From contig CAJJDP010000137.1 of the NCBI GenBank assembly GCA_905182995.1, positions 62,001 through 126,000 on the forward strand: DNA of 64,000 nucleotides, written 5' to 3'. Source of the stretch: Paramecium octaurelia (lineage: Eukaryota; Ciliophora; Oligohymenophorea; Peniculida; Parameciidae). The position numbers and the translations under genes are program-made. Below, in pieces: positions 1 through 10,436 of the stretch (its first letter is position 1; every line of letters begins with the position of its first letter). The notes under the pieces are model-generated. The model worked only from the letters and a program-made list of their open reading frames with translations, was not told the origin of the DNA and did not search any database.

Positions 1-272
1 AAAAGCTCAAATTCTGTCTGTAACCACATTTTATACAAATTTAAAGGATGTTAGATAAGATTGAGAATTTTAAATAGAGTTTTATTAAGATTTGCTCATT
101 CAACAAGAATAATGTAATCATAAAGTAAAAATTTATAATACTATCTAGCCTGTTCTTTTCTATTCTAAGATTAGTAAAAGGGAATCATATTTTATTAAAT
201 TATGTATTGTTACCCCTCTAAATGGAGTACATTGTTGCTTCCTTAGGAGGGCTAGAGAAGAAGAGAAAATGA
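1..272 (+). CDS. 3' end of an unidentified gene, copy 1
   Basis: With TAA and TAG read as Gln, an open frame enters at the left edge and ends at the TGA at 270-272. It ends in the basic run EKKRK. It contains a hydrophobic patch around FIILSSLFFSIL, so a membrane segment is possible. I do not recognise it. The same frame runs through copy 2 from 1359, where 28 further bases stay open. It could also be chance openness, because only one codon is a stop in this genome. Confidence 0.4.
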
Positions 273-492
273 AAAATATTTCAATTTTTTTTTAATTTTA
301 TTTAAAATTTGTTTAAATTATTCTTAAGAAAGGTATTGGGTATTTGTTTTGTTATTTTGTGTGCGAAGTATTTTCGTTCTTAAGGGTCAAGAATAAGTAT
401 TGGGATGCACAAAAACTTATTAGATATAATTGATTAAGAAATAATTGAGATTTGTTAAATATTTAAAAAAATAGATATTTATATTTGATTGC

Positions 493-1320
493 ATGAGCAG
501 AAAAGAATAAGACATTAAGAGATTGATTGCTTCATAAGTAAAAATGTTATGTATATGACTTCTTCTAGTGCCACATTGGAACAAAGCAACTCCATTTTGA
601 TATGAAGAGATATGTATCACACAGAAGCGATAATGGTGCATACATTCTCAATTTAGAGGAAACCTGGTAGCACATCAAATTGGCTGCCAGAGTTATTGCT
701 GCAGTTGAATAACCTCAAGATGTCATGGTATTAGAAATAATGAGTAATTCAGGTTGTTTCATCAAGACCAATTGGACAAAGAGCAGTCATTAAATTCGCT
801 CACTATACTCATGCCAGCTCAACCAGATCATCAAGATGGACACCAGGTACATTGACAAATCAATCCAACAGTGCCAGTGGAAAATTCCAAGAACCATAAT
901 TATTGATTGTCACAGATCCACATTTGGTATATATATGAATATAACATTCCCTTAGGATAAATAAGCCATCGTTGAAGCATCTTACGTCAACATTCCAGTT
1001 ATTGCCTTATGCAATTCAGACAACCCCTTATAATATGTTGATATCCCAATCCCAGTTGGAAACAGAGAAACTAAGTCAATTTCTATGATCTATTGGTTGT
1101 TGGCCAGAGAAGTCAAGATCTTGAGAGGAGAATTGAGACAAGGTAATTTAAATATGCCATAATGATAGATGAAGAATGGGATGTCTTGGTTGATTTGTTC
1201 TACCACAAGGAAATTACCAATGATTAATTGGGTGTTGCAGATAACTAAGTCAAATAAGAAGGTGATGGTGAAGAATAAGAACAATAAGGTGAAGCAGAGA
1301 AAGCTGATAAAGATTGGTGA
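493..1320 (+). CDS. RPSA: 40S ribosomal protein SA (uS2), copy 1
   Basis: Small-subunit ribosomal protein uS2 of the eukaryotic cytosolic ribosome, also called SA, S0 or laminin receptor precursor. Removing four short introns (31, 25, 29 and 26 bp) leaves 239 codons including the TGA stop. Family landmarks are visible: [12 protein letters not shown] near the N-terminus, [38 protein letters not shown], the LLIVTDPH motif, [29 protein letters not shown] and [11 protein letters not shown]. The acidic Gln-rich tail is shorter than in animals and ends in DW. The first intron (31 bp) was chosen because it alone restores the SQ-CHIG join. The ATG at 493 is the only one upstream in frame. An identical copy lies at 1879-2706. 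Confidence 0.9.
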
Positions 1321-1357
1321 TAAAATATATTATAATTATGTAAAGTACATGTATGTC

Positions 1358-1358
1358 N
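1358..1358. other. Single N, probable scaffold gap
   Basis: The only non-ACGT base in the window. It sits at the boundary between the two copies of the repeat, in what would be the 3' flank of the first RPSA copy. The true gap size is unknown and could be negative, that is an overlap. Confidence 0.95.
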
Positions 1359-1658
1359 CTTGAAAATCTTCTGCTTTCAACTAGTAAAAAGCTCAAATTC
1401 TGTCTGTAACCACATTTTATACAAATTTAAAGGATGTTAGATAAGATTGAGAATTTTAAATAGAGTTTTATTAAGATTTGCTCATTCAACAAGAATAATG
1501 TAATCATAAAGTAAAAATTTATAATACTATCTAGCCTGTTCTTTTCTATTCTAAGATTAGTAAAAGGGAATCATATTTTATTAAATTATGTATTGTTACC
1601 CCTCTAAATGGAGTACATTGTTGCTTCCTTAGGAGGGCTAGAGAAGAAGAGAAAATGA
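1359..1658 (+). CDS. 3' end of an unidentified gene, copy 2
   Basis: Same reading frame as 1-272, truncated on its left by the N at 1358 rather than by a stop. It reads 99 codons to the TGA at 1656-1658. Its 5' part is either lost in the gap or lies left of the window if the two copies are one locus. Product unknown. Confidence 0.4.
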
Positions 1659-2743
1659 AAAATATTTCAATTTTTTTTTAATTTTATTTAAAATTTGTTT
1701 AAATTATTCTTAAGAAAGGTATTGGGTATTTGTTTTGTTATTTTGTGTGCGAAGTATTTTCGTTCTTAAGGGTCAAGAATAAGTATTGGGATGCACAAAA
1801 ACTTATTAGATATAATTGATTAAGAAATAATTGAGATTTGTTAAATATTTAAAAAAATAGATATTTATATTTGATTGCATGAGCAGAAAAGAATAAGACA
1901 TTAAGAGATTGATTGCTTCATAAGTAAAAATGTTATGTATATGACTTCTTCTAGTGCCACATTGGAACAAAGCAACTCCATTTTGATATGAAGAGATATG
2001 TATCACACAGAAGCGATAATGGTGCATACATTCTCAATTTAGAGGAAACCTGGTAGCACATCAAATTGGCTGCCAGAGTTATTGCTGCAGTTGAATAACC
2101 TCAAGATGTCATGGTATTAGAAATAATGAGTAATTCAGGTTGTTTCATCAAGACCAATTGGACAAAGAGCAGTCATTAAATTCGCTCACTATACTCATGC
2201 CAGCTCAACCAGATCATCAAGATGGACACCAGGTACATTGACAAATCAATCCAACAGTGCCAGTGGAAAATTCCAAGAACCATAATTATTGATTGTCACA
2301 GATCCACATTTGGTATATATATGAATATAACATTCCCTTAGGATAAATAAGCCATCGTTGAAGCATCTTACGTCAACATTCCAGTTATTGCCTTATGCAA
2401 TTCAGACAACCCCTTATAATATGTTGATATCCCAATCCCAGTTGGAAACAGAGAAACTAAGTCAATTTCTATGATCTATTGGTTGTTGGCCAGAGAAGTC
2501 AAGATCTTGAGAGGAGAATTGAGACAAGGTAATTTAAATATGCCATAATGATAGATGAAGAATGGGATGTCTTGGTTGATTTGTTCTACCACAAGGAAAT
2601 TACCAATGATTAATTGGGTGTTGCAGATAACTAAGTCAAATAAGAAGGTGATGGTGAAGAATAAGAACAATAAGGTGAAGCAGAGAAAGCTGATAAAGAT
2701 TGGTGATAAAATATATTATAATTATGTAAAGTACATGTATGTC
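1387..2743. repeat. Direct repeat copy 2
   Basis: Second copy of the 1357-bp repeat. It leaves the shared sequence at 2744, where ordinary unique intergenic DNA leads into the next gene. The 28 bases upstream of it (1359-1386) continue the open frame that enters copy 1 from the left edge, so this copy carries slightly more 5' sequence of the upstream gene. Confidence 0.9.
1879..2706 (+). CDS. RPSA: 40S ribosomal protein SA (uS2), copy 2
   Basis: Base-for-base the same as 493-1320, with the same four introns, start and stop. Its 3' flank (2707 onward) is unique sequence, so this copy is the one anchored to the rest of the window. If the repeat is an assembly overlap there is only one gene here. 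Confidence 0.9.
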
Positions 2744-2788
2744 AATTAGTTTATATTTATATATAAAATATATTTAATAAGTTTAGTA

Positions 2789-3282
2789 ATGAGCAATGCA
2801 TTTAAGTCAGCTGCAGGAAACACATTGTCCAAGAATGATATGGGCTAAACTGGATAGAGTTTTGCAGGATCCCAAAACCCAGCATCTCTAAAGGGTAAGC
2901 TTATGAGTTTAGAGGTATATTGATTTATTCAACTAAAGGAAACAATCAAAGGAATTTAAGATGAAATGAACTTCCACAAGAAGGAAGTCTAGATCCTCAA
3001 ATCAGAAAAGGACACATTAGAATCTGTTTTGAGTATGAAAACTTAAGATGTCAAAAAAACACTCACAAATGAGCTCATGAGAATTGAAGAGGAAATGAAA
3101 AGGTATATTCTGTCTCATATCTACTTATTAGACATTTTGCTCATCAAAAGGCTGAGAATTCAAGATTACAACAACAAATAACTGCTTTGAAAGGTGAGAA
3201 GACTGCACTTCAATAATAACTACTCGGTCTCCAAAGAAGAATTGCTGAATTAGAATTATAAGTTGGTTAGGAATAAGGATGA
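2789..3282 (+). CDS. Small coiled-coil protein
   Basis: Codes for 146 residues after removing introns of 24 and 29 bp. The first 35 residues are polar and Ser/Gly/Asn-rich (starts MSNAFKSAAGNTLSK). The rest is one long heptad-rich helix with motifs such as KSEKDTLESVL, ENSRLQQQITALKGEK and LQRRIAELELQVGQEQ, predicted to form a coiled coil. It lies 82 bp downstream of RPSA copy 2 and converges on the AGC kinase gene, whose stop is about 50 bp away. I do not recognise a family. Small coiled-coil proteins of this sort are common in ciliate cytoskeleton, but no role can be assigned. Confidence 0.75.
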
Positions 3283-3334
3283 TTATTATGAAGTATAATA
3301 AATTATAATATAAAAAACTTTGTTATGATTTTAA

Positions 3335-4501
3335 TCACATTTGCTAATGATATGTGAATCCCACAAAGGTTTCATTTAATTTAGATTCTGGAGTGTCAAC
3401 TAAAGGTTATTACAAGTAAGGTGCATCAAAATTAGATAGATCTTAAGCATATTATATCTGTGGTATGATAGGCGGTTACAATTTACGCTGCTCAACCAAT
3501 TTCCAATCGATTCCATTAAAAAAGTTATGCTTTTTTATTTCCTTGATTCCGTTTGACCCAAGTCTCAATCCTGGCTACTCATAGACTTTTAGTTTATACA
3601 TCTTTTGTTAATAATCCCTTTAACAAGGAGGCTGCATAAAATGAAAAGCAAGATCTCATTTCAAGAGGTTTTTCACATCTATTTTTTAACATCTCTTTTT
3701 TATTTTTCGAATAGTGTGGAGGAGTACCACTAAGCATCTCATAAATCAATGCTCCGTAACTATAAAAGTCAACCGTAAATGTGTGTCCCCTTTCTAACTA
3801 AGTTTTATTTAATTTTTACAATATAGAATTTCTGGGGCTACATACTCAGGTGTTCCACAAAATGTGTAAGTCATTTCGTTTTTCTCAAAACCCAATTTCG
3901 ATAACCCAAAATCTGTTAACACTATGTGTCCACTTTTATCCAATAAAATATTCTCTGGTTTTAAATCTCTATACATGATGTTGGATTTATGGAGAAGATC
4001 TATTGCCACCAGAATTTCAGCAGCATAGAATTATACCCATTCCTCAGGAAATCTAACATTCTTTTTGAGATGAAGAAAGAGTTCTCCTCCCTGCATAAAG
4101 TCCATAACCATATATAGACGTGAGGGACTTTAGAATGCATATCGCAGTTTCACGAAAAAGGGACTATTTATCTAGGACATAATGTTCCTTTCCTAAATTG
4201 CCTGATCCTGATATTTTTTCTTAGACAACATGTTTTTTCTCAAGATTTTTACTGCTAATAGTTGTTGATTATCAAGCTATTTAACAAGCAGTACTTTTCC
4301 GAATGATCCTCTTCCAATAACCTTAATTAGTTCAAAATCTTGCATAGATAACTTTTAATTTGGAGCAACACTTTCACCTTCAATTGGTAATTGTGTAGTT
4401 TCTTCATTTGTGTCATCTTGATCATCTGCTTCTGGGAGTTTGGCTTTAAAATTTGGTTGTTTTGATGTTTATTCTAATTCCTTATTTTAGCACATACCCA
4501 T
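3335..4501 (-). CDS. AGC-family protein kinase with acylation motif
   Basis: Serine/threonine kinase of the AGC group (PKB/S6K/PKC-like), 371 residues after introns of 26 and 25 bp. Visible in order: MGMC at the N-terminus, the Gly loop GRGSFGKV near residue 65, the VAIK-type lysine in LAVKILRK, the catalytic loop [14 protein letters not shown], the activation loop [12 protein letters not shown], and a C-terminal hydrophobic motif ETFVGFTY. All catalytic residues are present, so it should be active. Gly2 followed by Cys4 is a classic N-myristoylation plus palmitoylation site, suggesting membrane attachment without a PH domain. The activation-loop Thr and hydrophobic-motif Thr are the sites usually phosphorylated by PDK1 and TORC2-like kinases. 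It converges with the small coiled-coil gene. Confidence 0.92.
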
Positions 4502-4719
4502 TATTAAATATATTTATAAAAATTTGTAAGCATTTGTTATCTTTCTTCTTTTTTTAGATATTTTTGGCCGATAAATACGACAGATGATGTAATCAAGATT
4601 ATTTGATATTATTAATATATATCCCTTGAAATTTAATTGTTAATTTTTTTTTCATTGTTTATCCACTTATCTCTTTAATATTTATTAATTTATATATTTA
4701 ATCATTTTCAAAACCAAAA

Positions 4720-6171
4720 ATGAATCAAGATCCAGATGAAAAGGATATGATCGGAGATCTTTTGGATGGTATCTCAATTTTCTCCAAATTTTAGACAGTT
4801 TTGAAAATGTGGGCAAGATCAAAAAAACATATTCTTCCAATAGACCTCCTGCACTCAAAATTAATCAGAATTACAATTAATCTCCCATCTATTGTCCTAA
4901 AGTATATTCTCCTCAAGTGTAGCAAAAACAAAAGTTTTCAATCTTATTTAGTCAAGTTCTTATGATTTAGACTTACGGCTCACTAAAGTTCCAGTCTAAT
5001 AGAGTGCTCCTAATTCAGCATCAAGACCCAAATCCTATGAAAGCGAGCCATAATTTAACGCTGTTGATGAAATTTCATTAGATGGAGATTTAGTATCTAA
5101 TTTCATTCTATTTAAGATATCCAAATGCAAAGATTAGAATGGGGCTAGATGCATTCAAAAAGCCTTTTAAGAAAGTTCTCAGGCAATCAAAGAATAAATC
5201 TTTAATAAACTTGAAAAAGGCCTTTTATCTCTCTCAAAAGATGTCTTTGGAAATTATGTCATCCAAAATCTTCTTGAATTTGGTAATATTCTTGATAATA
5301 ATAGGAACTCCGTTCCAATAGTAAAAAATTCTGATCTTTTTACAACCACACTCCTCATAATTAGCATTTCATCCATATGGATGTAGGGTGCTACAAAAAT
5401 TATTGTAAAATGCCCACAATACTCCTGATTTCTCAGGTTTATTTGATACTTTTAAAACAAGAGTACGAGAGCTGGTAATTGATCAACATGGAAATCATGT
5501 AGTTTAGAAATTGATCTAATTAATGGAGGGTGACATTAGTTTATGGGTCTTAGACGGGATTGAAGGATAGGTTAATAAGCTTGTGATTAATTCTTTTGGT
5601 TGTAGAATTATTTAAAAAGCTGTTTCTATATCTAACAATCATCCAGAACGATAGATGAAAATTTTAATTGAAATAATGAACTTAGCTTATGAACTTTGCA
5701 TTTCTCAATATGGAAATTACATAATTTAATAGTTATTGAAGGATGGTCCTTTGGTAATCAAAAACCAAATTTAATAAATTATAATGGAAAAATTAGAAGA
5801 GTATAGTTTGAATAAATTTGGAAGGTATTCACTAAAATTATTTTAGCAATGTAGTTGATTGTGCCATCAAATGCTCTAATAACTAATTTAAACTAAAAAT
5901 TATGGAACTATTACTGAATTAAAAAAACTAATAAGTGTTATTTGTCAGATTATCCACTAATGCCTACGGGAATTATGTGGTTCAAAATTTTCTGAAATTT
6001 GCTGATTCAGAAATCCAAAAAGAATTATATTATAAAATTACTAATAACTAATAACTCTTATAAGAAATACAATAATATAAATTTGGTAATTTTTGAATTA
6101 ATATCTTTCAAGGCCAGTTTGTTTACTAAATGCTAACTTAAAAATTGGAATTAGAATCATTTAAGTTATGA
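4720..6171 (+). CDS. Pumilio (PUF) family RNA-binding protein
   Basis: Sequence-specific mRNA 3' UTR binding protein, 436 residues if six short introns are removed. The N-terminal third is polar and Ser/Pro-rich. The remainder is Puf repeats with the typical pattern: NGARCIQKAF, FGNYVIQNLLEFG, YGCRVLQKLL, HGNHVVQKLIQ, FGCRIIQKAV, YGNYIIQQLLKDG, a degenerate NVVDCA repeat, YGNYVVQNFLKFA and KFGQFVYQML near the end. PUF proteins usually repress or localise target mRNAs. One proposed intron (4953-4972, 20 bp, GTCAAG donor) is weak, but taking it out makes the total length divisible by three. The last exon ends at the TGA at 6169-6171. Confidence 0.9.
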
Positions 6172-6253
6172 TCTGTGTTTATGATTTGTTTATATATGTA
6201 TTTTTGTAATATTTTTTTGTAAAAATTACTAAAGCTATATTTTATAATTAAAA

Positions 6254-7079
6254 ATGTAAAAAACACAACCAGTGAGTCGAGACACCTAGATTTTCGAGAC
6301 TTTGGACTATAAAGATGGTAAAACGTTTAATATATTTCTAGATTCTATACAAGATCTAGAATTTTTTGGTCCTTGGCATAAACAAAATAATTCAATATAA
6401 TACCAAATTGCATAAATTAAAAAGACCTATACTTCCTCAACGAATCAAATACCTAATGAGATTGTCGAAAGACCAGAAACTCAAAATTTATAAATGAGAA
6501 TGACTAATACTTCTTTTCCTAATAAAAGAAGAATGACTAGAAAAATATCAATTGATTAATCTAATTAATTTATTGAAAAACCTAAATATGATGAATCTCG
6601 TTAGGTAGAAAGAATCATTTAAGAGTTCTTTACAGATGAAAGTAAAGAGAAGAAGAAAAAGTAAAGATATCGTGGTGGTTTTTTTTTCCCGCAAGCTTAA
6701 AAATCTAATAGCAATACAAAATGCAATGGCTCATCTTTTTAAACAACTTAAGAATATTTTGATGTAACTTTCTTATTTAAACTAAGAGAAAATAGCTCTA
6801 AAGATGATGAAATTAATGCCTAATCTATAGAAATAGCCATCAAAGTCTTCTTAACCTTTAAAAAATTAAAAAACTAAATAAAAACTTATTCTTGATTTGC
6901 CTATGGCTACAAAAAGCTATTTCCCTCCTTAATTATTAATTAGCTCCACTCAAAATAAATAAGTAAGTCCATAGAATTTGAATTCTTCTCAAAATAAAAC
7001 CTAGATCAAAACTTAAAATTTTCTGACCAAAACAGGAAAGGGTCCTGTCTGGAAGATAAATAATTACACTAGTATATGA
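6254..7079 (+). CDS. Uncharacterised basic, Gln-rich protein
   Basis: Codes for 255 residues after introns of 24 and 34 bp. The 34-bp intron begins in a T9 run (about 6686-6719) and its removal restores the frame, which otherwise stops early at 6895. The protein is rich in Gln, Lys, Ser and Thr and contains a basic stretch (FPNKRRMTRKIS), a helical segment (AIQNAMAHLFKQLKNILMQ) and a C-terminus ending TGKGPVWKINNYTSI. No domain recognised. It is 82 bp downstream of the PUF gene on the same strand and converges with the SF-assemblin gene 106 bp away. Confidence 0.6.
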
Positions 7080-7185
7080 ATTAAGCAATATATTGAAAGC
7101 AAAATAATAATTCTTATTTCTAAAATTCTCTCAAAATTAAACAATTTTTTTATGTATATTTTGCAATTATTTTATTTATATTAAC

Positions 7186-8071
7186 TCAATAGGATCTAAA
7201 ATTTTTATCTATTTTGATGCATGCATCCTCTAACAATTTTAACAAAGCCTCAGTTGTAGCTTCTCTTTCTCTTCTTTCAAAATTTATATCTTGTTGTAAT
7301 TTTCCGTGAACATCCTCTATCATTCTAAATATTTTCCCTTAAGTCTCCTCTCTGACTTTCTTTTCAATTAACAGTTAATCTGAAAATTTATTAATTTCCG
7401 AATCAATTTGTTCAGATAATGACTCAGATGATTCTTCTCTATAAGAAATAATAAATAAATACCTTGATCTTCTTTCTTGATCTAATTAGTTTTTTACTAA
7501 TTAAACTTATTGCAAGACTTCTGCAATTTTAACTTAACTTCTATCTTCATATTAATGAGTGTTTCTAGTGATTGTAAGTGTAATTTATTGGAATCTTTCA
7601 TCAATTTATTTTTATAGTTTTATTTCAGCTTGTCCTCTACTATTTCTCTCTTGATCAAAAGATAGAGCTACATTATCAGAGAGAGTTCTAAAATCTTTGT
7701 CTTTTTTATCATCAAAGGCCTGCATTAATACTAAGAAATACCTCTCTCTCAGATTTTTCATTGTGAGCTTGATCCTGAAGTTTTAATACTTGATCCTTGA
7801 GGACTTTGAATCTTTATTCGTCTTTAGGCTTCTCTGATGAAAGAACATCTTCAATAATTTTAATTCTCTCTTCAAGGACTTCTCTCTTTTCCAATTTATC
7901 CTTATCTATTCCATTTTGGATATGATTCCATTTATCAGATAATAACTTAATTCTTTATCTGGATGGAGAATCAAGGTCTTATTAAAGATAGTTAACAGTA
8001 GATCTTTGTGGACTCTATAATTGGGATTTTCCTAACCTTGAAGATGTCAATTTAGATGTAGATAAAAGCAT
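7186..8071 (-). CDS. SF-assemblin / beta-giardin family protein
   Basis: Structural protein of striated microtubule-associated fibres, 279 residues after introns of 22 and 24 bp. It has a short Ser/Thr/Arg-rich head (MLLSTSKLTSSRLGKSQ) and then an unbroken alpha-helical coiled-coil rod. Family-like signatures include the central DNVALSFDQERNSRGQAE, KIAEVLQQVQLVKNQLDQER and the terminal NFERREREATTEALLKLLED. In Paramecium such proteins build the kinetodesmal (striated) rootlets of basal bodies. Length and head-rod layout match SFA proteins of 270-300 residues. It shares a 70-bp divergent intergenic region with the NAA60 gene. Confidence 0.85.
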
Positions 8072-8141
8072 CTTGCTTTTTTGTTTTTAGAAATAAATTT
8101 ATTTACGATTTAATAAAACATTTTAAATAACTAGTAAAACG

Positions 8142-8810
8142 ATGCAATAAATAGATTAGAGATTAAGCTAGGCATTTCCCCCAAACTCTTAAAAAAACAC
8201 TCGTTACATAGCTCAGATACACAGTGTATTAGAAAATGTTAAAATAGATGACATAGGATTTAAAGATATTAAATTTAGAAAAGCTCAAACCAAGAGAGAT
8301 ATAGAATAGCTTAAATTGCTTTAGCAAGAGTGGTTCCCAATTATTTACGCTGAGCAATTTTATACTTCTGTTTTGAATGGCCATGTTTCATCTCTCATAG
8401 CAGAGATTGAAATAAAATATCCAACAGGCCGAAAGGAGAAATACATTATTGGCGCTATGGTGTATTAATAACGCTAGTGTAAATTCAAATATCAATAGAA
8501 TCTAACCTGGAAATAATGGTTTTGTTCATTCTTTTAAACACAAAATGCTTTATATATTATGACTATAGGAGTTATTAATGAATTCAGAGGAAGGGGGATT
8601 GCAGAATACATGGTTGAACAGTTAAAAAAAATAGTGGTATAGTCCAATAAAACACTTGCTTATATTTATCTTGACGTGGTTGCTTATAATGAAATCGCAT
8701 CCCGATTTTATCAAAAACATGGTTTCAACAGAATGAGAATAAAGAAAAATCATTATTAGTTAGAAAATCAATCATTTGATGGTCATGTTTATGTGTGGTA
8801 ACCCAATTGA
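8142..8810 (+). CDS. NAA60: N-alpha-acetyltransferase 60 (GNAT family)
   Basis: Intronless gene of 222 residues. The GNAT acetyl-CoA loop is clear: IGVINEFRGRGIAEYMVEQL (R/Q-x-x-G-x-A type). Upstream is DIEQLKLLQQEWFPIIYAE, which matches the substrate-side LCxxWFPIxYP motif of Naa60/HAT4. Downstream are YIYLDVVAYNEIASRFYQKHGF and the Naa60-type ending FDGHVYVWQP. Naa60 acetylates N-termini of membrane proteins at the Golgi in multicellular species. The C-terminal membrane helices of animal Naa60 are not seen here, so localisation may differ. Confidence 0.85.
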
Positions 8811-8871
8811 AAAAATATATATAATTTGTTTATAATAAATTATAATAAATAAAATGAAAATGCAATTGAAC

Positions 8872-9199
8872 TCACAACAAAGTTCTAAAATAAATTATTA
8901 TAAAAAGTAATTATGATTTTTAGTTATTATTGATACTATTTAATGAAACGACAAAGGCTTTGCAATATTATAACGCAATTAGAAGTTTCTAATAATCTCT
9001 GTAAATAAGTTCTAATTATTTTTCTTTTTATAATTAGTTTTAGTATCCTTTTTGCATAACTGTCAATAAAGACGTCAAAAAAGATCTCTAAAATTGATAC
9101 CTTCTTCTAAAATATTAATCAATGGATAACTATTATTCTGCTTTTGTTCTTTAGGAAACCTTACACTTTTTAATCATTTACCTTATCACTGGAAACCAT
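8872..9199 (-). CDS. Small hypothetical protein
   Basis: Reads 101 residues with one 22-bp intron just after the sixth codon (MVSSDK). Composition is coding-like with many Gln/Lys: SFLTSLLTVMQKGYQNQLQK, ELIYRDYQKLLIALQYCKAF. No homology recognised. The frame is only about 100 codons long, which can occur by chance when TGA is the sole stop, so support is limited. Confidence 0.35.
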
Positions 9200-9366
9200 G
9201 ACTACTCAATAATTTACCAATTATTGCTAGGTATAATATTATTAATTCTTTTTAAAATTTCTAACAGAGTTTTAAATTGAAAGAATGTTATTCTAATTCG
9301 AATTAAAATTGAAATTACAATTTAATAACAATATATAGATTGTAATAATAAAACAGCAATAATTAG

Positions 9367-10398
9367 TCACATATTTTGATATAAATTAGTTATGTAATTT
9401 TCATATTAGTGTTACTAGATATTATTTTTATTTGCAGTATCGTATAATGCAATTATTAAGGCTTATTACACTGATTATTTTTTTGGAAATTTCTTTTTTA
9501 AACCAGCAGCAATTTTAAAGAATTGATTTTTCTTCTCAGCTTCAGTTTTATGAAACATTGTTGACGATATTTGCATAGATTCCTCCATTCTCGGAGTTAG
9601 AGTTCCAATTTTGCTTTTTTCGATAAAACTTGTTTCAGTAATTGGGGAAAGCGACTATCTATTTGCTTATTTGAATCTAGATTAAAAATCATCTTTTAAT
9701 GATTAATGAATATTGTTTTAAACGTTTTCAAATGGATTACGATATCTATTGAGTTGGTTCTCATGAATTTGAAGCTTTTTTTGTAAGCCTCCTTCGTTAG
9801 CTAAGGACGTGGCAATTGATTCTTTGAGGTGGTTGATAACATTATTTTAATTGCTCTATAAAATTCGAGCTTTTCTTTCCGAAAATTGCATTATTTTGCT
9901 GATAATAGTCAAAATCTATTGGATGACTTATTCAACAGCGACGTCTTATTATTGATTTTCGAAGTATTATTGAAATAAATCTAAATCATCTAAGCATTGT
10001 GAAACCACATTATAATCTGAAGCTAAGATGATGTTACTGCAGCATTTCCATAACATTTATAAATATTGAATGATGTACTATTAATCAGATGAATAGGTTT
10101 TTAGCATCTTTTTGATTTTATTTATAAGAAAGTTACATTTTTATAATTTGGCTTGTAAGGAGTCCACTTATTCATATTGATCGCATTCTCCATTACAATT
10201 TTGAGTGTGTATGTTAATTTATTCAGATGGCACATAACTTTCACAACTCATGCAAAAAACATCTTGAATTTAATTGAGTATTTCTTCGAAATTGAAATAT
10301 TATTCATTGGATTTATTTCCATATTTTCTGACTAAGTATTGATGTGTTGTGGTTCTATTAATTGTCTTTTCAAAGGATGAACCTGTATATACATTCAT
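9367..10398 (-). CDS. C2HC zinc-finger-like protein
   Basis: Intronless 343-codon gene. Residues 49-69 contain FCMSCESYVPSEQINIHTQNC, a Cys-x2-Cys ... His-x3-Cys arrangement like the C2HC fingers found in many ciliate cytoskeletal proteins. The middle is helical and Gln-rich and the C-terminus is basic (AAGLKKKFPKK). Only 38 bp separate its ATG from that of the divergent IDH gene. No function known. The last 30 codons after PKKQSV look less coding-like, but there is no earlier TGA. Confidence 0.7.
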
Positions 10399-10436
10399 TC
10401 CGTTAATTAATTAATTGATAAATATTATTAAATAGT

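Larger units (their letters stand above)
1..1357. repeat. Direct repeat copy 1 (1357 bp seen)
   Basis: Bases 1-1357 recur at 1387-2743 with an offset of 1386 and no difference that I could find by eye, including all introns and both flanks of the RPSA gene. The identity on the left may continue outside the window. A single N at 1358 follows the end of this copy, then 28 bases lie before copy 2 begins. Perfect identity plus a one-base gap symbol is what an unmerged overlap between two contigs looks like, so this is probably one locus. A real recent tandem duplication is the alternative. Confidence 0.9.

Noticed and set aside
1-300. Telomere or chromosome end at the left edge
   Set aside because: No CCCCAA/CCCAAA-type repeats are present at either edge of the window.
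7-2670. Antisense and off-frame short ORFs over RPSA (for example 420-641 and 1090-1284 minus)
   Set aside because: They read with the standard code against a strongly conserved ribosomal protein gene and have no coding features of their own.
6686-6719. Apparent frameshift at a run of nine T in the gene at 6254
   Set aside because: A 34-bp GT...AG intron starting in the T run restores the frame and makes the total length a whole number of codons.
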